Source: Methanobacteriota archaeon
Lineage (GTDB): Archaea; Thermoplasmatota; Poseidoniia; Poseidoniales; Thalassarchaeaceae
Direction of reading: 5' to 3'
DNA: 64,000 nt
Assembly: GCA_018650285.1 (NCBI GenBank)
Contig: JABIGF010000006.1
Span: 46,505-110,504, forward strand
The position numbers and the translations under genes were made by a program. The notes beneath the pieces are model-generated. The model ran no database searches and had not been told where the DNA came from. It worked only from the letters and a program-made list of their open reading frames with translations. This document shows positions 34,661 to 43,635 of this stretch, piece after piece. Each line of letters starts with the position of its first letter. Position 1 is the first letter of the stretch.

Positions 34661-35464
34661 ATGGCACGTAAAGTCAATTTTGATGCTGATGACATAGAAT
34701 TTTTCGGCGAGATAGCAAGTATCGGCTCGCCTAAACTTGACAAGATGATGAGAGGTGGTGTTCCGCGCGGTTTTACAATTCTATGTATTGGTGAGCCTGG
34801 TGCGGGAATGGATTTGTTCATGAAACAGTTCACTTCAGTAGCTGAAGATCCTGAAAACACCGTATTGATTTCAACAGCAGAAAGCCAAAACGAAATCCTT
34901 CAAATTTTCCGTCGCTACGATTGGCCTCTTGACCTAAAGGTGAGAACACTTGGTGAGGAATACAACGAACAAGTGTTGGAGAAAGACTTGGAAGCGAGCC
35001 GATTTAGGCTAGAGGGATTCTCAATGCAAGATATTCAGCGATTAGCCCAAACACGGTTTGTTGAAGAAGACTCAACAGATTATTTGGTTGCTATGGCAAG
35101 TCAAATAACTTCACTAGGGCCCTTTTTCCGTTGTGCTGTTGATAACCTTGATTTCTTCTTCCAAAGAAATGAGGCGACTCGTGTTATTTCTCTCTTGAGA
35201 GTATTGCAAGCACATACTCAATTGAACCGCGGTGTTCTTCTTGTGTCAGCGTCAGATGGTTCTATTCCGGAATCTGTGCAGCGAGAACTTGCTCTGATTT
35301 GTGATATTGTCTTTGATTTCGAAGTTAAGATGATTGCAAATAATTTCGAGACAAGAATGGTGATTAAAAAATTCAGAAATTCACCTGAAAATCTGCGCGT
35401 ATACACTTTCCGTGTTACTGCAGAAGAAGGAATCACTCCAGAAACGGTAGACAGAGTTGCTTGA
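34661..35464 (+). CDS. Degenerate RAD55/KaiC-like protein, P-loop lysine lost
   Basis: 267 residues with a KaiC-style start (GSPKLDKMMRGGVPRGFTIL). The P-loop reads GEPGAGMDLF (about 44-53), with Met in place of the essential lysine and Asp in place of Ser/Thr. The strand AVDNLDFFF occupies the Walker B position. It may still bind a nucleotide or a partner, but hydrolysis is doubtful. It ends 9 bp before the type IV pilin gene, tying this group to the filament gene. Confidence 0.75.
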   Translation: MARKVNFDADDIEFFGEIASIGSPKLDKMMRGGVPRGFTILCIGEPGAGMDLFMKQFTSVAEDPENTVLISTAESQNEILQIFRRYDWPLDLKVRTLGEEYNEQVLEKDLEASRFRLEGFSMQDIQRLAQTRFVEEDSTDYLVAMASQITSLGPFFRCAVDNLDFFFQRNEATRVISLLRVLQAHTQLNRGVLLVSASDGSIPESVQRELALICDIVFDFEVKMIANNFETRMVIKKFRNSPENLRVYTFRVTAEEGITPETVDRVA

Positions 35465-35473
35465 GGTGAAACA

Positions 35474-35977
35474 ATGAATGGTGCAAGACGGATGGAAAAC
35501 GGTGATGAGGCAGTTTCACCTGTTATCGCAACAATTCTTCTATTAGCCATCACAGTCTTGCTAACTAGTGCAGTTTATTTGATGATTTCATCTGGTGTCC
35601 AAGCGCCAAACAAAGGTGTTCCAGCGGCTCAAGCAAGCGTCAGAATGCTAGACAATGGATATCAAGTGGTAACTATCACTGAAATGAATGCTCAAGTTGA
35701 AACTTTCAAATGCAAATTTCAACTGATTCCACCAGACGAAGCAAATTCTACAACAATTTCTGGATACACTTCTGATTCAGATGTATACGGTGTATCGGGG
35801 CAAAATGTTTCATTCCAAGATAGAGATGCTGGTTTTACAGTAAATACAGGCGATTATTTCGTAATTGATGCTGCGTCGGTTGGAAGTGATAGTGGTGACT
35901 GGATTTTTAGAATGCTGTTTGAAGGAAGTGGCGGTAGAAGCAGTGGTGAAATTTTCGCTGTTACACTTCCGAGTTGA
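35474..35977 (+). CDS. Type IV pilin / archaellin-like protein
   Basis: 167 residues with the archaeal type IV pilin N-terminal motif AVSPVIATILLLAITVLLTSA after a short leader (MNGARRMENGDE). The remainder (about 50-167) is a small beta-rich head with many Ser, Thr and Asp. Met7 is an alternative start. It is a likely substrate of the A24 peptidase 4 kb upstream. No assembly ATPase (PilB/ArlI) or platform protein (PilC/ArlJ) is in the window. Confidence 0.85.
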   Translation: MNGARRMENGDEAVSPVIATILLLAITVLLTSAVYLMISSGVQAPNKGVPAAQASVRMLDNGYQVVTITEMNAQVETFKCKFQLIPPDEANSTTISGYTSDSDVYGVSGQNVSFQDRDAGFTVNTGDYFVIDAASVGSDSGDWIFRMLFEGSGGRSSGEIFAVTLPS

Positions 35978-35985
35978 TTTTCTAG

Positions 35986-36000
35986 AAGCGCAAAGCGCTT
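35986..36000 (+). promoter_or_regulatory. Triloop hairpin upstream of aroA
   Basis: AAGCGC-AAA-GCGCTT begins 8 nt after the pilin stop and ends 31 nt before ATG 36032. The alternative TTG start at 35999 falls on its 3' edge. Confidence 0.4.
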
Positions 36001-36031
36001 GAATGAAGATGAGGTCGCCATACTGAAGCAG

Positions 36032-37390
36032 ATGGCGAAGTTGAGTAAATGGGAGCCGTATCATTCGGCTATTGGAAGTGAGTCAAATGGCGGCTCTCTG
36101 ACAATAAAACCCCATATAATTAATGAAAATATAGCCTCTCATAATTGGTCCCTCTCACCTTCAAAAAGCCACATGATTCGTTGGCTTCTGTTAGCAGCTC
36201 AAGGTGAAAAAGAGGTGACTTTGACCTTTTCAGGCACCCCTGGGGAAGACATTCTTTCGATGGCTCGTTGCCTAACGCAACTTGGTGTTGGAATTTTCAA
36301 TGAATCTGGTGAATCAGTCCCTCTAGAACCGCAGCACTCGCGTGCGGGCACGCATGCGACCTCGTGGAGAATCAATGGCGTAGGCGACAAAGGGTTCAAT
36401 CGACCGATTTCTGTTCTTAATTGTGGCAACTCAGGAACGGCGCTCCGTCTATTGACAATTGCAGTTGCTAGATTGGATTGCCCAATCATGCTAGACGGTG
36501 ACCGCACACTTCGCCGTCGCCATTCAGAAACCCTGTTGCACATCTTGGATTACCTTGGGGTGAAAGTAAGTCATGGTACAGGTTTGGAATCCCTTCCTTA
36601 TCTTGTGCAAGGACCGATTGAACCAGGGGAAGTTACACTAGACGTTAGCAAGTCAAGTCAGCCCCTATCCTCACTTCTTCTCTCAATGCCCGCTATTGAT
36701 TCCCAAATCAGAGTCAACTTGGCTGGCGAAGGAGTATCACGGCGTCATGCCCAACTCTCGTTTGAACTGGCTGAAAAAACTGGCTCGCAAAACCAAATTG
36801 ATTGGCGCCCACACATCAATCTTGAACCGTGGGAAGTTAACTGCCCTGATGTTGTTGAAATTCCAAGTGATAGAAGTTTAGAGGCCTTTGCATTACTCTA
36901 TCAATCGTTGCACTGTATAGAAGTTGAAGTCACAAATTTACCATCTGATGAAGATTCTCTTGGTGCTGAAATTTTGGCAGCCTTTGCAAGTATCCAACCG
37001 CAAACGGATGGTGAAATAACACTTGACCTAAGAGATGCCAATGATTTGCTCCCCCCAGTTGCCGCTATCTTAGCGCTAGGAACTGGTGGCACAATTACCG
37101 GAGCTCAACACGCACGTCACAAGGAATCAAATCGAATTGAGAAGACGGCTGAACTATTAGCGCAGTTTGGATTAATTGCAATTCCAACTGCAGATGGGCT
37201 GAAAATTGACGGCGGACAGATACCCAATGCGCCAAATGAACTTGTCAAAACTCATGCGGACCATCGACTTTGGATGACTGCAGCATGTTTAGCGAGCAAA
37301 GTTGGAGCCACATTATCGCATCCAAATTGCTACGCCGTTTCAGACCCCGATTTCATAGGGAAATTGAACATTAACGATTCAGGTAATTGA
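36032..37390 (+). CDS. aroA: 3-phosphoshikimate 1-carboxyvinyltransferase (EPSP synthase)
   Basis: Sixth step of the shikimate pathway: transfers the enolpyruvyl group of PEP to shikimate-3-phosphate. About 452 residues carry LSPSKSHMIRWLLLAA, LNCGNSGTALRLL, DGDRTLRRRH, KSSQPLSSLLLSMP, a SDRSLEAF segment, DANDLLPPVAAILALGTGG and RHKESNRIE, covering both halves of the enzyme. TTG 35999 is an alternative start that adds 11 residues. No other aro gene is nearby. Its 3' end overlaps the convergent phosphatase gene by 20 bp. Confidence 0.94.
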   Translation: MAKLSKWEPYHSAIGSESNGGSLTIKPHIINENIASHNWSLSPSKSHMIRWLLLAAQGEKEVTLTFSGTPGEDILSMARCLTQLGVGIFNESGESVPLEPQHSRAGTHATSWRINGVGDKGFNRPISVLNCGNSGTALRLLTIAVARLDCPIMLDGDRTLRRRHSETLLHILDYLGVKVSHGTGLESLPYLVQGPIEPGEVTLDVSKSSQPLSSLLLSMPAIDSQIRVNLAGEGVSRRHAQLSFELAEKTGSQNQIDWRPHINLEPWEVNCPDVVEIPSDRSLEAFALLYQSLHCIEVEVTNLPSDEDSLGAEILAAFASIQPQTDGEITLDLRDANDLLPPVAAILALGTGGTITGAQHARHKESNRIEKTAELLAQFGLIAIPTADGLKIDGGQIPNAPNELVKTHADHRLWMTAACLASKVGATLSHPNCYAVSDPDFIGKLNINDSGN

Positions 37391-38783
37391 ATCGAAACAT
37401 TCGGTAAAGCCAACCTGCAATAAATGCTACAAAGCCAACCAATACTATGCCTGCAATTTTCAGCATTATTTGAGTTTCAGGCTGGTAATTGGGTGTATGT
37501 TCTGGGATGACAGGCTCACCTCTACTAATTGTGAAAGTGTCTACAACATCCCCATGTTCATCATCATAGAAAGTGAACTGGAGTGCTTCTTCGTTGAGCA
37601 ACTCTAGAACCCCATATCCATGTGTAGTCGAGTCGTATGCTGCCGACCATGTTGGTTCACTTGAATCGTAGCGATATAGGAGCCTTCCACCAGTACCTAC
37701 TACCAAGTGAATCGGTGCATCAGGGCTGACAAATTGGCTCGTATTTGTCTGGGATGCATGGCTTGAATTTACTGGAAAAGTGCGCTCATAGTTATGGTCG
37801 TGACCAGTTACGACAATATTAACTGAATGTTGTACGAAAAGCGGTTCAAGGGCTGAGCGGATCTCTAAATCACTACCATGGCCACCAGTTGTTGAGGAGT
37901 ACATAGGGCGATGGAACATTACCAAAACCCAAGGGTGCGACTCTCTATCCAAATTTGCCAACTGCAAATCATTGGTTAACCACTCCACTTGCTCAGAACC
38001 GTTGTCAAAATCGTGCTCAGTTGAGATGGAAATAATATGGAATAATGAATAATTGAATGAGTACCAAAATTCCGAGTTTGAACCGCTTGCTGCATAGGGC
38101 ATATTTACGCGGTTCAAATATGCTTGAAATCCGCATCCTTCGCAACCATCTTGCTCCTCATTTTCATGGTTGCCGACTGCAAACATTGTTGGGGTGTTTG
38201 CGGATACTGGCTGGTATAGTCGGCCCCAATCATCCCATTCATCGCCGTCAACTTTGTCCCAAAATCTGGCTGAATCATAGGCGTATGATAAATCGCCTGC
38301 AAATAATACAAGGCCGAGATTTTGGTTTGCCATTTCGCTGACAACATTTCTTGCGCCATTTGTTTCATCCATGTCGCCAATCAGGCCGATTCGCACTCGC
38401 GAATCGTCGGCTGGAGCAGTTGAAAAAGAGTAGACTGCGCTCCAGCCATCAGCATCATTGCCAACTCTGTAGAAGTATACAGTGCCCGGCAATAATGTAC
38501 CCATTACAGCATCATGGATCACCCCTTCCCAATCATCTGCTGTGTAAGTATGATTCGTGCCGGAGGCTGAATTATTGAGTGAGGAGGCGGACAATCCCCA
38601 TTCCACGCCACCGTCAGTGTGAGAACTTGTAACCCAAGTCACAATCATTTCTGATGATAGTTCGCTTAGCGCTAAGTGAATCTGCTCAGGTCCATCACTC
38701 TCAACCTCGCCGGAAACAGGTGATGAAATGGAGACTAGGATGAGAGAAAAGGTGAGAAAATAGGCAAGGACACGAGCCTGCAT
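37371..38783 (-). CDS. Purple-acid-phosphatase-like metallophosphoesterase, membrane-anchored
   Basis: About 470 residues. A signal peptide (MQARVLAYFLTFSLILVSIS) is followed by an Fn3-like domain (about 35-125), then the metallophosphoesterase domain with the PAP motif set IGLIGDMDE, AGDLSYAYDS, VGNHENEE, VMFHRPMY and GHDHNYERTF, and a C-terminal membrane helix (KIAGIVLVGFVAFIAGWLY). It probably releases phosphate from organic esters outside the cell. ATG 38783 is chosen because it begins the signal peptide; an upstream in-frame ATG exists at 38828. Confidence 0.88.
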   Translation of the reverse strand: MQARVLAYFLTFSLILVSISSPVSGEVESDGPEQIHLALSELSSEMIVTWVTSSHTDGGVEWGLSASSLNNSASGTNHTYTADDWEGVIHDAVMGTLLPGTVYFYRVGNDADGWSAVYSFSTAPADDSRVRIGLIGDMDETNGARNVVSEMANQNLGLVLFAGDLSYAYDSARFWDKVDGDEWDDWGRLYQPVSANTPTMFAVGNHENEEQDGCEGCGFQAYLNRVNMPYAASGSNSEFWYSFNYSLFHIISISTEHDFDNGSEQVEWLTNDLQLANLDRESHPWVLVMFHRPMYSSTTGGHGSDLEIRSALEPLFVQHSVNIVVTGHDHNYERTFPVNSSHASQTNTSQFVSPDAPIHLVVGTGGRLLYRYDSSEPTWSAAYDSTTHGYGVLELLNEEALQFTFYDDEHGDVVDTFTISRGEPVIPEHTPNYQPETQIMLKIAGIVLVGFVAFIAGWLYRMFRFNYLNR

Positions 38784-38845
38784 TGTTGATTTCACCAATT
38801 GCTGACAAGTGATTCGGCCATTCAACACTTCGCCCCAATATCAAA

Positions 38846-40822
38846 TCAACCGTGTCGGCCAAAGTGGTGGTCAAGCGTATTGACATCTAATTTCATCACC
38901 GTAGGCCTGCCATGAACACAAGCCCACGGATTCTCAATGGTCGACATATCAGCTAGCAGACGTCTCATCTCAGCAATTGTAAGGGTCTGATTTGCCTTTA
39001 CTGCGCCGCGACAAGATTTCATGAAAGCGATCTCATCAGCCAAATTTTCAGCAACATTCAGAGGACCAGCCTCACCAGATTCTTGTAGTTCCGTAATTAA
39101 ATCAATTAGGAATCCTTGTAATCGTGAATCTCCAGCAAGCATTACAGGAACAGAAGTTAAGGCTAATTTTTCGCCTCCCTCGGTGAACTCAAAACCAAGT
39201 TCTCCCAACCTATCGCGTGAAGCCTCAACCACTGAACTCTGGACCGCTGAAAGGTCTAGATGTATCGGCTCAATGAGCGGCTGAGTCCCCCAGTTAGCCA
39301 TACTGTTTCTAAGTCTCTCATAGCGAACTCTCTCGTGCAAAGCGTGTTGGTCAACCACATACAAACACCCCTCGCCTTGTGCTAAAATATACGAATCTGC
39401 AAACTGTGCTAATGGTTCCATTACTGGCACATCAGTTACAACTTCATTCTCACTTTCTATTTCCGGCTCATCAAGAGGTGAAACCGCTTCACCAGCCTTT
39501 GAGTGTCTGTGCAATTCTCTTTCTGCACTAGATAATGCTGGAGCCGTTGGAGAATCTGCTAGGCCTGGGAGTGTCTCTTGTAAAACTGGAGAAGATGAGG
39601 TTGGACGTGGTTTGTCAGCCGGTTTTGAATCAGTTTTTGCACCTTGATAAAACGATGTCTGCACTGTTGGCTCCACCCTCGCTGGCTGATTTGCCCATGA
39701 TGGAGCCTCACTAATCACTGATGTTGTGACTGGAGTTTGCTTCTTCCCGCCATCAACAGCCCCAAGTGGAAACTCTCTAGTTGGTGCTTCACCAGTTGGA
39801 ACTTGTTTCAGAGTATGTTTGATGGCTCTCTCCAATCTTTCTAACACACGCCATGAATGTCTCAATCTCACTTCTCTTTTGGTTGGATGGACATTGACAT
39901 CAACTTCGTCAGCAGGCAAATCAAGCAATAATACAACGACTGGATGCCTGCCAACCATCAATCTGGTGTGATATCCTCGCTTGATAGATTGCAGAAACGG
40001 TTGTGCAGCAACTGGTCTACCATTGATGATGATGTGCACATCATCTGATTTTCCTCTATTGATATCCGGTGGAGAAATCCACCCTCTCCAGCGTTCATCA
40101 CCTGGTGCTTCGGAATCAACATCTGAGCATGTTAGAGGAATCATCTTCTCACTAGATGCACCTAGCAAATCGTACAACCTGTCGCGCATATCTTCGGTTT
40201 TTGGTGTTTCAAGAATTGGGCGGTCATCAACGGTTAATTTGAATGACACTTGAGGATTACATAGTGCGTGTGACACCACTACATCCACCACTTGTGCAGT
40301 TTCAGTCGCTGCTCTTCTCTGGAAAGCCAATCTTGCTGGTTGGTTAGCAAACAGATTTCGGACCTCAATTTTGGTGCCATTTGCCATGCCTTCCGGCTCT
40401 GCTGCACGGACATCTCCATCTTCAACAACAATTGCTCTTCCTTCGCTAGATTCTGGCCTACTTGCAACTTTCAAATGTGATACTGCGCCGATGCTTGCTA
40501 AAGCCTCGCCGCGGAATCCAAGAGTCCCTATGGATGCTAAATCCGATGCATCAGATAGTTTGCTAGTAGCATGTCGAGTCACTGCTAAAGCAAGTTGAGA
40601 TTCTATTATTCCATGACCATTATCGGTCACTGAAATTAAATCAAAACCGCCGCGCTGGATTTCAATTTGGACTTTGGTTGCACCGGCATCCACAGAATTT
40701 TCCAACAATTCTTTGACAACTTGCGCTGGCCTTTCAACGACTTCGCCTGCAGCAATAAGTCCAATCGTCTTGTCATCTAATTGAACAATGGTTGGTGTGG
40801 TTACTTCCTCGGAGAGTACCAT
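38846..40822 (-). CDS. mutL: DNA mismatch repair protein MutL
   Basis: Couples MutS mismatch recognition to downstream repair. About 658 residues with the GHKL ATPase N-terminus (IAAGEVVERPAQVVKELLEN, VTDNGHGI, TLGFRGEALASI), a Pro/Ser-rich linker (about 345-470), and a C-terminal domain with the endonuclease motif DQHALHERVRYE and FMKSCRGAVKANQ. It is therefore predicted to nick DNA itself, as in organisms without MutH. ATG 40822 is chosen because GGAGGAG lies just before it and the mutS stop sits between; an ATG at 40840 would overlap mutS. Confidence 0.96.
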   Translation of the reverse strand: MVLSEEVTTPTIVQLDDKTIGLIAAGEVVERPAQVVKELLENSVDAGATKVQIEIQRGGFDLISVTDNGHGIIESQLALAVTRHATSKLSDASDLASIGTLGFRGEALASIGAVSHLKVASRPESSEGRAIVVEDGDVRAAEPEGMANGTKIEVRNLFANQPARLAFQRRAATETAQVVDVVVSHALCNPQVSFKLTVDDRPILETPKTEDMRDRLYDLLGASSEKMIPLTCSDVDSEAPGDERWRGWISPPDINRGKSDDVHIIINGRPVAAQPFLQSIKRGYHTRLMVGRHPVVVLLLDLPADEVDVNVHPTKREVRLRHSWRVLERLERAIKHTLKQVPTGEAPTREFPLGAVDGGKKQTPVTTSVISEAPSWANQPARVEPTVQTSFYQGAKTDSKPADKPRPTSSSPVLQETLPGLADSPTAPALSSAERELHRHSKAGEAVSPLDEPEIESENEVVTDVPVMEPLAQFADSYILAQGEGCLYVVDQHALHERVRYERLRNSMANWGTQPLIEPIHLDLSAVQSSVVEASRDRLGELGFEFTEGGEKLALTSVPVMLAGDSRLQGFLIDLITELQESGEAGPLNVAENLADEIAFMKSCRGAVKANQTLTIAEMRRLLADMSTIENPWACVHGRPTVMKLDVNTLDHHFGRHG

Positions 40823-40824
40823 CG

Positions 40825-43509
40825 TCACTCCTCCAACCATTCATGCTGTCCTCTAAGTATTCCTTTCAATTCGTAAATCAAATCCATCGCTTCGCGTGGT
40901 GACATTGCATCAGGGTCCATTTCGGCTAATCTTGCTAGTGCTGCTGCTTCAGTTGGTTCAAGTCTCGCTCCGACTGGACCTTCAGCCGGCATATCTTCGG
41001 CCCCCCCCTCAGATGTTGCACTCGCTCCCTTTGGAAGCATCCAGCCAAACAGAGATGATTGGCCAATATCTCTAGCCAATGGTGAGCCGCTTTCGCCAGC
41101 TCTCGCTCCTTCTGCTTGACCCTCTAAGAAGAGTAGTAAATCTCTCGCTCTTTCAACTACATGAGCAGGCAAACCTGCTAGTGCTGCCACCTGGACACCA
41201 TACGAATCATCACATGGCCCTTCTCCAACAGTATAGAGGAATTTGAGTTTCTCTCCACTCTGAGCAACTTGCACATGGACATTCACCAAGCCCTTAATTT
41301 CAGCCTCTAATCCAACTAGTTGATGATAATGAGTCGCAAATAAGCATCTGCTTCCAACTCGACTGGCAACATCTTCTGTCACAGCCCAAGCGATTGCTAA
41401 GCCATCAAATGTTGAAGTTCCTCTCCCAATTTCATCAAGAAGCACGAGCGACCGCGAAGTCGCTCGTCTGAGAATATGTGCTACCTCAATCATTTCAACC
41501 ATGAAAGTGGAGCGGCCACGTCTAATGTCGTCGTGCGCTCCAACCCGTGTGAATACTCGGTCAACAATTCCTATTCGCGCTCTTTCTGCTGGCACAAAAG
41601 AGCCAGCCTGCGCTAATATCGAAATTAATGCAGTCTGGCGAAGATAAGTTGACTTACCACCCATGTTGGGTCCAGTCAACAACAAAAATCGGCGCTTTTT
41701 GTCCAATGTCAAATCATTGGGCACAAACGACGCTGCCACTTCTAGAACCGGATGGCGGCCCGCCTTGATATCCAACTTGTCATCTTCACTCATCTCAGGT
41801 CTTGTCCAGCCAAAGCGTCGTGCGTGGTGTGCTAATGAGCAGAGAACATCTGTTGAGGCAACCTTTCTAGCAATTTGTGAAAGTGCTTGGCAGTGCTCCT
41901 TTACTTGGTCTCTTAATTCTTTGAAAAGTGCATACTCTAGTTCATTTCCTCGGCCTTTGGCATTGAGTATGAGTTCTTCTTTTTCCTTCAATTCCTCTGT
42001 GATATAGCGCTCTGCATTGACCAATGTCTGCCTTCTCGTATACTCTTCAGGCACCTTGTCTAGGTGTGCATTTGAAATTTCAATGAAGTAGCCAAACTGA
42101 CGATTATACTTCACTTTGAGTCGGGGGATATCAAGTCGCTCTCGCTCTGTCGCTTCTAAATTATCTAGCCACTCTTTACCCTCTGCCACCGCACTTCTGT
42201 GGGTATCGAGTTTTTGCGACCATCCAGGCTTGAACAGGCCGCCTTCTCTGATTGTTACTGGTAATTCATCGTTGAGTGCTTCTGAAATGAGAAGGCGGAT
42301 ATCATCTAAATCTAGCAAATTTTCTGCGCATTCCAAGAGAAGTTCATCACTACCTTCGGTAAGGATTGCATGTAAGGATGGCAGTCTTGCAAGCGCATCT
42401 GAAATTGCTGCAAGGTCTCTACCATTTGCTCGCCCGTAGGCTAGCCGAGTCGAGAGCCGCTCCAAATCTCTGCCACCTTTCAGCGCCTCTCGCAGATTTC
42501 GCAGCCGCCTATTTGCATTGACTAGGCTAGAGACAGCACCATGCCGCTTTGCTATTTCTTGACGATCTAATAGCGGCATCAACAACCATTGACGTAGCAT
42601 CCTCCTACCCATCCAAGTACGGGTGGCATCAATTGATGAAAGCAGACTTCCTTGCTTATCGCCGCCTAATGTGTGGGTGACTTCGAGATTTTTCAAAGTG
42701 GTTTCATCCAACACCATGTATCGCTGTTCTTCTGCAAACTCAATGTCACGTAGTGGCACAGTTGCAGTCAAATGTAGGCGTGAGAGATAGGATGTTGCCA
42801 TTCCACAAGCTTCCATGGCTAACGGCTTGGAATCAAGGTCAATATGGCCTAAATCAGCAACTTCTAACACAGATTTCAAACTTGTCAGCCGTCCTTTGCG
42901 CGGCACTTCATGAGTAGACAAAGTCAAACTATCAACTGAGGCGATTATTGATTTTACCATTTCAGCAGAAGCATCATTGCGACTCATTACCAACTCTCGT
43001 GGCTGCCATCTCAACAATTCATCACGTAGCCGCTCAAATCTGCCAGCGCCTGAAAATTCTCCAGCCCAAGCGCGTCCAATGCTTGGGTCAACAATTGACC
43101 AACCAAGTGAATCCGATTGCAAAATTACTGCTGAGAGTAGAGCAGACGATTCTTCACCAATCAAACTCTCTTCGTAAAGTGAACCAGGGGTGTAAACTCT
43201 AGTCACGACCCTTTGGAGTAGTTTTTCTCCAGGGCGTAGTTCCTCTTCTTGTTCGCAAAGTGTAACTTTGTGTCCCGCTTTGAGCATTTTTTGCAGATAT
43301 CCCTCTACCGAGTGCCAAGGCACTCCTGCCATCGGCACCGGATTGTCCGAATTCTTCTCCCGACTTGTAAGAGTGATTCCAAGTACTTCACTAGCCAATA
43401 CCGCATCATCATGAAACATTTCGTAAAAGTCGCCCATTCTGAAAAATAGAACGGTATCTGGGTGTTCAGCCTTGATGGCGTGAAACTGTTCCATCATCGG
43501 TGTTGCCAT
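40825..43509 (-). CDS. mutS: DNA mismatch repair protein MutS
   Basis: About 894 residues, full MutS1 length. The mismatch-reading Phe-x-Glu is in RMGDFYEMFHDDA. The ATPase shows Walker A TGPNMGGKSTYLRQ, the VFTRVGAHDDI signature and Walker B LVLLDEIGRGTSTFDGLA; ATHYHQL follows. ATG 43509 (MATPMMEQF) follows GGGGTAGGT; a GTG at 43527 is an alternative. Its stop is 2 nt before the mutL ATG, so the pair is coupled. A hairpin lies about 38 nt upstream. Most archaea lack MutS/MutL, so this is presumably an old acquisition from bacteria. Confidence 0.97.
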   Translation of the reverse strand: MATPMMEQFHAIKAEHPDTVLFFRMGDFYEMFHDDAVLASEVLGITLTSREKNSDNPVPMAGVPWHSVEGYLQKMLKAGHKVTLCEQEEELRPGEKLLQRVVTRVYTPGSLYEESLIGEESSALLSAVILQSDSLGWSIVDPSIGRAWAGEFSGAGRFERLRDELLRWQPRELVMSRNDASAEMVKSIIASVDSLTLSTHEVPRKGRLTSLKSVLEVADLGHIDLDSKPLAMEACGMATSYLSRLHLTATVPLRDIEFAEEQRYMVLDETTLKNLEVTHTLGGDKQGSLLSSIDATRTWMGRRMLRQWLLMPLLDRQEIAKRHGAVSSLVNANRRLRNLREALKGGRDLERLSTRLAYGRANGRDLAAISDALARLPSLHAILTEGSDELLLECAENLLDLDDIRLLISEALNDELPVTIREGGLFKPGWSQKLDTHRSAVAEGKEWLDNLEATERERLDIPRLKVKYNRQFGYFIEISNAHLDKVPEEYTRRQTLVNAERYITEELKEKEELILNAKGRGNELEYALFKELRDQVKEHCQALSQIARKVASTDVLCSLAHHARRFGWTRPEMSEDDKLDIKAGRHPVLEVAASFVPNDLTLDKKRRFLLLTGPNMGGKSTYLRQTALISILAQAGSFVPAERARIGIVDRVFTRVGAHDDIRRGRSTFMVEMIEVAHILRRATSRSLVLLDEIGRGTSTFDGLAIAWAVTEDVASRVGSRCLFATHYHQLVGLEAEIKGLVNVHVQVAQSGEKLKFLYTVGEGPCDDSYGVQVAALAGLPAHVVERARDLLLFLEGQAEGARAGESGSPLARDIGQSSLFGWMLPKGASATSEGGAEDMPAEGPVGARLEPTEAAALARLAEMDPDAMSPREAMDLIYELKGILRGQHEWLEE

Positions 43510-43546
43510 ACCTACCCCTACTTCCACTGCAACTCATTGAGCGCTC

Positions 43547-43561
43547 CCGCCCTACGGGCGG
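43547..43561 (-). promoter_or_regulatory. Triloop hairpin in mutS leader
   Basis: CCGCCC-GTA-GGGCGG on the minus strand, 38 nt upstream of ATG 43509. The 13-nt core CGCCCGTAGGGCG is identical to that at 17513-17525. Confidence 0.45.
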
Positions 43562-43635
43562 AGTTTCAGCCGGTATGTGACGCCCCATAAGCAAACCGCA
43601 TGAATATTGAATATTCTCAGATAATTTAGGACATC

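Noticed and set aside
36003..36026. Seven-codon minigene (MKMRSPY) before aroA, after the hairpin
   Set aside because: Could be a leader peptide, but such short frames are common by chance and there is no attenuator-like pair of stems.
39021..42439. Several 80-115 codon plus-strand frames across mutL and mutS
   Set aside because: Shadow frames antisense to two well-supported genes.
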